Assembly (NCBI GenBank): GCA_963711375.1 | Contig: CAVQDV010000005.1 | Location: forward strand, 1,612,001-1,676,000 | Direction of reading: 5' to 3' | DNA: 64,000 nucleotides | Source: CAVQDV01 sp963711375 | GTDB taxonomy: Bacteria; Pseudomonadota; Gammaproteobacteria; Coxiellales; Coxiellaceae | In this document: positions 53,799 to 62,400 of the stretch, one piece after another | Position numbering within the stretch: position 1 is the stretch's first letter | Layout of the letters: each line of letters begins with the position of its first letter | Notes under the pieces: model-generated | Told to the model about the DNA's origin: nothing | Databases searched by the model: none | The model's input: the letters and a program-made list of their open reading frames with translations, nothing else | Translations under genes and position numbers: made by a program

Positions 53799-54426
53799 TT
53801 CACTAACAGGAACTGGAAAATTTTTTATTATTGCTGCACCTTCGGGTGCCGGTAAAACCAGCCTCGTCACCGCACTCATCAAAAAAATCCCTGGTATTAA
53901 AATCTCAATTTCCTATACCACTCGACCGCCTCGGCAAAATGAGATCAATGGCGAAAATTATCATTTCATCACGGAAGAAAAATTTGAAGAAATGGTGCGA
54001 GATGAAATTTTTTTAGAGCATGCCACTGTTTTTGGCTTTAATTACGGTACTTCCCGTGAGTGGGTGATGAGGCAGCTCCAAAAAGGGGTGGATGTTATTT
54101 TAGAAATTGATTGGCAAGGCGCTCGTCAGATCCTTCAGCTTTTCCCCTCAACGGTAAGTATCTATATATTGCCTCCGTCCCTAGAAGTGCTACAAGCTCG
54201 CCTTATGACGCGTAAGCAAGACAGCGATGCCATTATAGCAAACCGAATGCAGCTTGCCCGTCAAGAAATGAGCCATTTTCATGAGTTTAATTATGTTATC
54301 GTCAACCAAGACTTCGATACCGCTTTGGATGAAATGGTCTCCATTGTGAAGGCCGAACGTCTTCACACAGTCGTGGCCGCTGAAAAGTTAGCGCCAATAC
54401 TAGCCAATTTGCTCGAAAATCAGTAG
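53791..54426 (+). CDS. gmk: Gmk, guanylate kinase
   Basis: 211 aa from the TTG at 53791, which overlaps the yicC stop (TTGAGTAA) and has AGGTG upstream. The P-loop APSGAGKTSL lies near residues 13-22, and the GMP-binding region has SYTTRPPRQNEINGENYHF. It phosphorylates GMP to GDP. The earlier in-frame TTG at 53761 would add an unconserved 10-residue extension. Confidence 0.95.
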   Translation: MSNSLTGTGKFFIIAAPSGAGKTSLVTALIKKIPGIKISISYTTRPPRQNEINGENYHFITEEKFEEMVRDEIFLEHATVFGFNYGTSREWVMRQLQKGVDVILEIDWQGARQILQLFPSTVSIYILPPSLEVLQARLMTRKQDSDAIIANRMQLARQEMSHFHEFNYVIVNQDFDTALDEMVSIVKAERLHTVVAAEKLAPILANLLENQ

Positions 54427-54461
54427 TATGGTTGATTCCAACTGACTATGAGGTAAATCCA

Positions 54462-54767
54462 ATGGCACGCGTCACCGTAGAAGACTGCTTAAGAAACGTA
54501 AAAAATCGATTTGAATTGGTGCTATTAGCCGCTGAGCGAGCACATAATTTAGAACTTGGCGCTGCCGATGCGCTGGTGGCAATCGATAATGATAAACCCA
54601 CTGTAATTGCCTTGCGCGAAATTGCCGCCGGCCTCGACATCTCCAAAAATCGCACGGAACATGCCGAATCTAGCATGATCAAAACCATGCATTATAAAAT
54701 GCGACCGGTTGTGGTGGATATGGATGATGATGAGGAAGAAGACGAAAATGTAGCGGCGGCTGAGTAA
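54462..54767 (+). CDS. rpoZ: RpoZ, RNA polymerase omega subunit
   Basis: 101 aa starting MARVTVEDCL with GAGGT upstream at the ATG 54462. The conserved NRFELVLLAAERAH and KPTVIALREIAAG are present. The C-terminal tail is acidic (DDDEEEDE). The order gmk-rpoZ-spoT is that of many gammaproteobacteria. Confidence 0.96.
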   Translation: MARVTVEDCLRNVKNRFELVLLAAERAHNLELGAADALVAIDNDKPTVIALREIAAGLDISKNRTEHAESSMIKTMHYKMRPVVVDMDDDEEEDENVAAAE

Positions 54768-54776
54768 CGAAAAACC

Positions 54777-56903
54777 ATGAGACTATTTAAGAAATTAAGA
54801 AGGAAGCTTAATTATCTTAATGAAGAACAGCTCGATCTTATTCATCAGGCCTACTTAGTAGCGCTCGAAGCGCATCGTGGACAAAAGCGTCGTACCGGCG
54901 AGCCCTACATAACGCATCCCATCGCTGTGGCCTGCGTATTGGCCGATATGAAGATGGACCATCAGAGTATTATGGCGGCTCTTCTGCATGATGTTATTGA
55001 AGACACCTCCGTACTGAAATCCGAAATAGAAGCGAAATTTGGCAAACCTGTGGCCGACCTTGTCGATGGCGTTAGCAAATTAACGCAAATTGAATTTGTC
55101 AGCAAAGAACATGCGCAGGCCGAAAATTTCCGAAAAATGGTGTTGGCGATGGGGCGCGATATTCGCGTAATTTTGGTTAAGCTCGCCGATCGTTTGCATA
55201 ATATGCGAACCTTGAGTTCTCTTCATTCACAAAAACGGCATCGAATTGCGCGTGAAACGCTAGAAATTTATGCGCCCGTTTCAAAACGCTTGGGGATGCG
55301 CACTATTTCGGTGGAATTAGAAGAGCTGGGTTTTCAGGCGCTTTATCCGAGGCGTTATGCCATTTTAAAAGATCAAGTCCGTCGCGCGCGTGGTCATCGA
55401 AAAAAAGTGCTGCATTTAATTGAAGAAACTTTATATGAGGGCATGAAAAAAAGTAATAATCTGGCTTGCACTATAGAAGGTCGCGAAAAACATTTATACA
55501 GTATTTATCGTAAAATGCGCACGAAACATTTGCCCTTCGATGAAATTATGGACGTGTATGCTTTTCGAATTATTGTCGATGAAGTCGATACTTGCTACCG
55601 GGTTTTAGGTGTTGTTCATGGATTATTTAAGCCTGTGCCCGAACGATTTAAAGATTATATTGCGCTGCCAAAAGCGAATGGATATCAATCTTTGCATTCC
55701 ACTTTATTTGGGCCCTATGGTTTACCGATTGAAGTGCAAATTCGCACGACAGATATGGATCGAATGGCGACGAGTGGAATTGCGGCACATTGGTTATATA
55801 AATCGTCAAAGGGTGTTGTTGATCATTCGCAATTACATGCTGAACAGTGGGTGAAAAGTTTATTGGAATTGCAGAGTCGGGCGGGAAGCTCAATTGAATT
55901 TATTGAAAGTGTGAAAGTCGATTTATTTCCCGATGAAGTGTACGTGTTTACGCCGAAAGGAAAAATTATGGGGATGCCGGCGGGAGCGACGGCTGTGGAT
56001 TTTGCGTATGCGGTTCACACTGATGTCGGCAGTCAAAGCATCGCTGTTAAAATTGATCGGCAAATTGCGCCTCTTTCAACGGTTTTGGTCAATGGTCAAA
56101 CGATTGAGATGCTTACTTCAACTGATGCTAGGCCAAATCCGGCTTGGTTAGATTTTGTAGTGACTAGTAAGGCACGTTCCCATATTCGGCATTTTTTAAA
56201 ATCGCAGCAAAAAGTGGAATCGATATCCCTGGGCAAGCAATTATTGCAAAAGGCCTTAGAGGGAAACTCTTTATCCATTCGAAAATTGCCTGAGGCCGTG
56301 ACAGAATTTATTTTACAAGAATTTAAATTAAAAACTTTTGATCAATTGCTTGAGGAAATTGGTTTGGGAAATCGGGTGAGCGCTTTAGTGGCGCAACGTT
56401 TTGTTGATATTTTAAATCAAGTGAATCAAGAGGGAGTAGAAGTTCTTGAGCAACAAGCCCCAGTGCCTCTTGTAATTAAAGGCACGGAAGGTATGCTTAT
56501 CAAATTTGCCGATTGCTGCTATCCGATTCCTGGAGATCCTATTATTGGGATTTTGCAGCCGGGTTCTGGCATAGAAGTTCATACGGAACGCTGTCATCGA
56601 ATTGCAAAATTACGTCGGCATCCTGAGCGGAGCATGGCCCTGCGTTGGGCGACGGGAATGGAAGGTGAATTTGTTGTTATGATTAAAGCTTCCATCATCA
56701 ATCAACGAGGTGTTTTGGCGGAGATTGCGACCGCTGTTGCGCATGCTCAAGCGAATATTGAGGATGTCGGTGTCGAAGAGCGTGATGGTCAGCATTATAT
56801 CGTCTTTATTAAAATATTGGTTCGTGATCGAGTGCATTTAGCCGACATTATGAGGCAATTACGAAAAATCCCGGCGGTCCTGAAAATCGCGCGGGGAGAA
56901 TAA
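54777..56903 (+). CDS. spoT: SpoT-type bifunctional (p)ppGpp synthetase/hydrolase
   Basis: 708 aa. The HD hydrolase domain is intact (ALLHDVIEDTSV near residues 75-86). The synthetase domain has KDYIALPKANGYQSLHSTLFGP, and TGS, helical and ACT domains follow. Both activities are therefore expected, unlike RelA. It sets ppGpp levels, which in Legionella-type pathogens drive the switch to the transmissive phase together with CsrA. It starts 9 bp after rpoZ. Confidence 0.95.
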   Translation: MRLFKKLRRKLNYLNEEQLDLIHQAYLVALEAHRGQKRRTGEPYITHPIAVACVLADMKMDHQSIMAALLHDVIEDTSVLKSEIEAKFGKPVADLVDGVSKLTQIEFVSKEHAQAENFRKMVLAMGRDIRVILVKLADRLHNMRTLSSLHSQKRHRIARETLEIYAPVSKRLGMRTISVELEELGFQALYPRRYAILKDQVRRARGHRKKVLHLIEETLYEGMKKSNNLACTIEGREKHLYSIYRKMRTKHLPFDEIMDVYAFRIIVDEVDTCYRVLGVVHGLFKPVPERFKDYIALPKANGYQSLHSTLFGPYGLPIEVQIRTTDMDRMATSGIAAHWLYKSSKGVVDHSQLHAEQWVKSLLELQSRAGSSIEFIESVKVDLFPDEVYVFTPKGKIMGMPAGATAVDFAYAVHTDVGSQSIAVKIDRQIAPLSTVLVNGQTIEMLTSTDARPNPAWLDFVVTSKARSHIRHFLKSQQKVESISLGKQLLQKALEGNSLSIRKLPEAVTEFILQEFKLKTFDQLLEEIGLGNRVSALVAQRFVDILNQVNQEGVEVLEQQAPVPLVIKGTEGMLIKFADCCYPIPGDPIIGILQPGSGIEVHTERCHRIAKLRRHPERSMALRWATGMEGEFVVMIKASIINQRGVLAEIATAVAHAQANIEDVGVEERDGQHYIVFIKILVRDRVHLADIMRQLRKIPAVLKIARGE

Positions 56904-56910
56904 TATTATT

Positions 56911-56946
56911 CCCTCTCCCCTTTCGGGAGAGGGTTAGGGTGAGGGG
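56911..56946. repeat. Interspersed CCCTCTCC-type repeat supplying the ridA leader
   Basis: Full copy ending TTAGGGTGAGGGG; the GAGGGG lies 5-6 nt before the ridA ATG at 56952 and can serve as its ribosome-binding site. Confidence 0.85.
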
Positions 56947-56951
56947 AAAAA

Positions 56952-57335
56952 ATGTTAGAAATAATCAGCACAAAAGAAGCGCCGGCTGCAATAGGCACGT
57001 ATTCACAGGCAGTAAAAGTAGGCAAAACGGTCTATCTTTCAGGTCAAATTGGACTAGATCCCAGCTCTGGAGAAATGAAAGCCCCAGATGTTCGAGAAGA
57101 AATTACGCAGATTTTTAAAAATTTAACGGCCGTTGTGAAAGCGTCGGGTGGAGAATTAAAAAATATTGTTAAGCTCACGATTTATTTAAAAGATTTCGAG
57201 CATTTTCCGATTGTGAATGAAGTGATGAGTCAATTTTTTCAAGAGCCTTATCCTGCCAGAACCACGATAGGGGTGAGAGATTTGCCACGCAATGCAGAAG
57301 TCGAAGTTGACTCCATCATGGTGCTGGGTGATTAA
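56952..57335 (+). CDS. ridA: RidA, reactive intermediate deaminase
   Basis: 127 aa of the YjgF/YER057c/UK114 family with AIGTYSQAVKVGKTVYLSGQIG and PARTTIGVRDLPRNAEVEV, containing the conserved arginine (PARTT) of active RidA. It hydrolyses 2-aminoacrylate and related enamines formed by PLP enzymes. It follows spoT, an arrangement common in gammaproteobacteria. Confidence 0.94.
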   Translation: MLEIISTKEAPAAIGTYSQAVKVGKTVYLSGQIGLDPSSGEMKAPDVREEITQIFKNLTAVVKASGGELKNIVKLTIYLKDFEHFPIVNEVMSQFFQEPYPARTTIGVRDLPRNAEVEVDSIMVLGD

Positions 57336-57352
57336 TTATTCGCTTATTTATA

Positions 57353-57373
57353 CCGGAGAGGGTTACTGAGGGG
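57353..57373. repeat. Partial CCCTCTCC-type repeat supplying the recG leader
   Basis: CCGGAGAGGGTTACTGAGGGG; the GAGGGG lies seven nt before the recG ATG at 57381. Confidence 0.75.
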
Positions 57374-57380
57374 TATTGTC

Positions 57381-59459
57381 ATGCAAGAATTTTTAACCCC
57401 AGTAAACCAATTCAAAGGCATAGGCCCTAAACTTGCTGAACATTTGGCAAAATTAGATTTGCATAATGCTTTGGATTTATTATTTCATTTACCCATGCGC
57501 TACGAAGACCGCACTCGAATTACACCAATGAAACAATGTCGAATGGGAAATCGAGTAATGATCGAAGGCCTCATCAATCATGTCGAAATGTTAGGAAGAA
57601 AACCTTCTTTATTAGTGCATTTATCCGATGGCACAGGATCCATTGGATTGCGTTTTATTCATTATGTCAGCTCATTTCAAAAACGCCTAAAATTAGGTTT
57701 AAAATTACGTTGCTTTGGAGAATTGCGCCCACATTTTCCAAGTGGCATGGAAATGGTACATCCCGAATATTCTATTCTTGAAAATGAAGCACCTCCAGCA
57801 CTAGAAAATACCTTAACGCCAATTTATCCAAGCACCCAAGGCTTGCCACAAAAAACACTTCGTCGTTTGATTGATCAAGTCTTAAATCTAATGACAGAAA
57901 AAAATTTCTTGCCGGAATTGTTACCAGAATCTTTGCTTCAAAAATTTAATTTTCCGACATTAATGGAAGCGCTATTATTTGTGCATCGCCCCTCTCAAAA
58001 TGCCGAACAATTAAAATTATTATCGGGCACGCACCCCATGCAGCAGCGCTTGGCCTTTGAGGAATTAGTGGCGCATCATTTAAGTCTTCAAAAATTGAGG
58101 CACACGGTTCAGAGAAATTTAGCCCCCATTATAAAAGGAAAAAATAAATTTACGGAGGAATTAAAAAAGAATTTACCATTTTCGTTAACCGGGGCTCAAC
58201 AACGCGTTATCGAAGAAATTAATGTGGATTTAGCCAAGCCTTATCCGATGCTGCGTTTAGTGCAAGGAGATGTGGGCTCGGGAAAAACCATAGTCGCAGG
58301 ATTATCCGCTTTAAAAGCCATAGAGGATGGTCACCAAGTTGCAATAATGGCACCCACAGAAATTCTAGCAGAACAGCATTTACAAAACTTTAGTCAATGG
58401 TTTGCGCCTTTTAATATTGAACTTGCATTTTTAACTGGAAAAATAAGCGGAAAAGCGCGACAGGAGCAATTAGAGAAAATCTCAAGTGGATCGGCGAAAT
58501 TAATTATTGGAACCCACGCTTTATTCCAGGAAGCTGTTAATTTTTCGAACCTGGCCTTTTTAATCATCGATGAGCAACACCGCTTTGGAGTTCATCAACG
58601 CTTAGCCTTAAAAGAAAAGGGTGTGCAAACCGCACAACACCCGCACCAATTAATCATGACTGCCACACCCATTCCACGTACCTTAGCGATGACCGCTTAT
58701 TCGGATTTAGATTGTTCGGTGATTGATGAATTACCCAAAGGAAGAAAACCCATCACAACGGTATTAATCACAAGCAGCCGACGAGCACAAATTATCGAGC
58801 GTTTAAATGCCAATTGCCAAACTGGTCAACAGGCTTATTGGATTTGCACCTTGATCGAAGAATCTGAAGTATTGCAAGCGCAAGCCGCAGAAGTGACAAC
58901 GAGAGAATTGCAAGCGGCATTAACGAATTTACGGATTGGTTTAGTGCATGGAAAAATGACGGCAGATGAGAAATCGACTGTCATGCAAAATTTTAAAGCA
59001 GGAAAACTCGATATTTTAGTCGCAACGACGGTAGTTGAAGTCGGCGTGGATGTTCCCAATGCGAATTTGATGATTATCGAAAATCCAGAACGCTTAGGCC
59101 TCGCACAATTGCATCAATTGCGCGGAAGAGTGGGGCGTGGATCGGAGCAAAGTCATTGTGTGTTGTTATATCAAATGCCTTTGAGCCTGCAGGCAAAAGA
59201 GCGATTGGCCATCATGAGAGAAAGCCATGATGGTTTTGTAATCGCCGAAAAAGACTTAGAAATGCGGGGCCCGGGCGAAATTCTGGGCACAAAACAATCT
59301 GGCCTAATGCGCTTCCGAGTGGCTGATATTATTCGCGATAAATCCATGCTAAACGATGTTCAGCAAGTAGCAAAAACGCTATCAGAAAATCACCCCGACG
59401 TAATCCCCGCCATCATCCAAAGATGGCTAAGCCATGCCGATCGCTTCGGCGCTGTTTAA
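57381..59459 (+). CDS. recG: RecG, ATP-dependent DNA helicase
   Basis: 692 aa. The N-terminal wedge/OB domain reads GIGPKLAEHLAKL and RYEDRTRITP. Helicase motif I is GDVGSGKT near residue 297 and motif II is DEQH, with QLRGRVGRGSEQSHCVLLY near the C-terminus. RecG remodels stalled replication forks and branched DNA. It is convergent with the giant gene that follows. Confidence 0.96.
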   Translation: MQEFLTPVNQFKGIGPKLAEHLAKLDLHNALDLLFHLPMRYEDRTRITPMKQCRMGNRVMIEGLINHVEMLGRKPSLLVHLSDGTGSIGLRFIHYVSSFQKRLKLGLKLRCFGELRPHFPSGMEMVHPEYSILENEAPPALENTLTPIYPSTQGLPQKTLRRLIDQVLNLMTEKNFLPELLPESLLQKFNFPTLMEALLFVHRPSQNAEQLKLLSGTHPMQQRLAFEELVAHHLSLQKLRHTVQRNLAPIIKGKNKFTEELKKNLPFSLTGAQQRVIEEINVDLAKPYPMLRLVQGDVGSGKTIVAGLSALKAIEDGHQVAIMAPTEILAEQHLQNFSQWFAPFNIELAFLTGKISGKARQEQLEKISSGSAKLIIGTHALFQEAVNFSNLAFLIIDEQHRFGVHQRLALKEKGVQTAQHPHQLIMTATPIPRTLAMTAYSDLDCSVIDELPKGRKPITTVLITSSRRAQIIERLNANCQTGQQAYWICTLIEESEVLQAQAAEVTTRELQAALTNLRIGLVHGKMTADEKSTVMQNFKAGKLDILVATTVVEVGVDVPNANLMIIENPERLGLAQLHQLRGRVGRGSEQSHCVLLYQMPLSLQAKERLAIMRESHDGFVIAEKDLEMRGPGEILGTKQSGLMRFRVADIIRDKSMLNDVQQVAKTLSENHPDVIPAIIQRWLSHADRFGAV

Positions 59460-59491
59460 TTGGGTTCAGATTTGCCGATCAAACATTTCCA

Positions 59492-62400
59492 TTATTTCCG
59501 CAATATTGATGGGCCTTTTTCTCTAGTGTCTTGCTGTTTCTGAGAAACTTTTGGGAAAAAAGAAAAGCGCGAACTGGGTTTAGCGTTAAGAATTTCCGTA
59601 GATTTTGGGGCTTGGTCATCAATAATCGAATCAAGGACACTATCTTTCTTTTTGGCTACAAATAGAACTCTGTTAGTGGGCCCGAGAGAACTTTGTGAAT
59701 TCCAATAAGCCTTCTTTAAAAGACCTGAATTTTCCCGATAAAAACCTAAATAGGCTTTCGAAATTTCTTTAGAATGAATTAAACAAAATAGGACTATTTC
59801 TTGAGCTGCAGAATTTTTTAAGAATTTCTTTTTTAATAAAGACTGGCAAGATTCTCCTTTTTCGATAATAAGATTAGGATTAGCACCTTTTTCGAGTAGA
59901 CCTAAAATTTCGGCAAATTGCCTTCCAAAAGAGTCGGGTTTAGCGATATAGTTTTGTATGGCGGTAAAAAGCATGAAGGCCAGAATATTCTCGGTTTTTT
60001 GGCCCGATAGATTAAAATAATCTCGGGGCGTTGGAATAACCAAGGCATTTGTGGCAATGGCCTTCTTTTGCGCTCGCAAAAAATCACTCGCAAAACGAGA
60101 AGAAAAATTTTCCTCATAGCCTCTCGCACACAGTAACTCAGTTAATTCGGAATCATTATAACTCGGTAAACAGATTTTGTGGCAGCGATTTTCAAAGGCT
60201 ATGGATTCCTCTTGTCGGCCAGTATTTTCGATTCCTGAACTCGCACTTTTCACTGGGTTTTGAGTGCCAATAATAAAAAAGCCTGGTATTTTTGGCGGGT
60301 TATTTTCAAGATCCGTGCCACTTAAATAAGTATTGAGGTCGCGCTCAACATCACTCGGAAACGCATTGAGTTCGTCAATAATGAGCGCTGCCCCTTCGTA
60401 GAAGGCTTTTTTCAAAATCTTGTTGAGATCCTGTAAATCCGAAGAAGAAATATAATAATAAATCTTTTCTCGAAGATCGGGTTTTTCTAGGTCTCCTGGT
60501 TTGAAGCCTTGGCTTTTTAACAAGGCCTCAGCCATTACGCTTTTTCCAACGCCGGCATCGCCTTCGAGAATGCAGGCATTTTGGCCTTGATTTTGCAGAC
60601 TTTCGACAGATTCCTGATTTTGGATAATTGGCTCAATTATCTCGCTTTTTTTATGCTCTCGGATTTCTAGATGCTGAAGCAAGTTTTTAAGAGCGGGCGC
60701 CCGACTTTTCGTAACCGTAAAATCCAAATTTAGTAAGATTTTTTTTAAAACTTCCAATTCAAGATTCTTTTCCGGAAATTTTAAGCGAAATAATTTTTGC
60801 TGAATATCTCGAGGTGTTAAATTTGCATTGGACTCAATTTCATTCAGAAATGTATCGTCTACTATGAAGCCCAATTTTTCGCACAGGGGGAGAATCACCC
60901 GCTGTTTAATATACCAAAAAGGCAGAGACTCAATGCTTAGGGATTTTAGATAGCGCTCCCAAAGGGGGTGCGACGTTCGGTTCTTATAATCTGGGGGATT
61001 CCCAACGAAAATCACTTTGTGTTCCTGAGTAAGCGGATACCAGATTTCATCAATTAAAATCCCAGGACTTGGACTAAATATTCCTTCTAGTCGCGTTAAT
61101 AGGGAGGGCTCTAACAAATTCGCCTCATCGATCAATAATATTTTTAAGCCAGGACTATTATCACTAGCAAAGGCTTTTATCTGCTCCAGGCCCGTATATC
61201 CCTTCACGCTCTTTTCTTTAAATAATTTTTTAGCAATAAGAGTACTTTTTCCTGCAGCGGTTGGCCCGACCACAAATACCCCGGGTTCTGTTTTCAGTAC
61301 ATCCGTGATTTTTGTGAGCCGCTCCCTGTCGAAACGTTCTGGATCTTCGGTGAGTTCAGAAGTGATTTCAGCAAGCTTTGGTCTAATGACAGTATCCTCT
61401 GTGAAAGCAGAGGATCCAGAAATAAAAGTGCGCTTGGGTAAAAAATTCAGTGTGCTTTTATTTTCAGACACGATGCTTATGCGGGTTTCAGGAATAAATC
61501 GTTCGCCATTCACCATTAAATGAGGCTCATTGGAAAATAAAGATGCCAGAGCAGATTCACATTCAAACGACAAATTTCCCCTAAGAACCACATGTTTTTT
61601 CTTTTTTAATAATGCAATTAAAGCACCTTCTTGAAATGGAAAATTTAAGGTTTTACGATCAATTCTTTCAAAACTCATATGACCTAGAAGATCGCTCGGT
61701 TCCGTTTCTGGTCCCACGCATAGCACAAGCACCTCTTTATTAACTTGAAATAATCCTTGTGCCACAGCGTCATGATTATTCGTAATAATAATGGAATGTT
61801 GAGAATTTTCATTGGCTAGGGATCTTTCTTGTGCGTCAAATTGTGTCTGCGTAACATCGATGGCGATTAATTGGCAATTATATTTTTTAGCCTTCTTAAT
61901 TAATCGCGCCCATTCGCCTGGCTGCAAATCGATGTTCAATAATACTCGAAGTGTTTTATTTTTGTGTTGCTCTAATAGTCCTGGGATATCTTGTGGGGTG
62001 GCGGCTGATTGAGATCGAGGGGAGAGGGGATCTAGGAAATTAGTTTCGTTCTTAGCTTCTGGTACTGTACTTTCGCTTTTATGCAGCTCAAAAAAATCAT
62101 TTAATGCGGAGGGATTTAGTAGCACATCCCAATTGGATAGATTATTTTCTTGTGGCGCCTCAAAAATAATATCTTTTTTCCCGAAAGAATATTCCGAATT
62201 TTTAATATGAAAACTAACCTCTTCTGGAATAGCATGCATTTTACCATTAGAAAAATATTGCCTCGTACTTTGAAGTTGTCGAAAAAACACCTCAAATTCT
62301 CTCGAAGCAGGTGGATTCACGAAGGTAATTTTTGTGAATTCTTCGTTGATCGCCTTAGCCAATTTTCCAGTAATATAAGAAATCCCTTCTTTTTTAAAGG

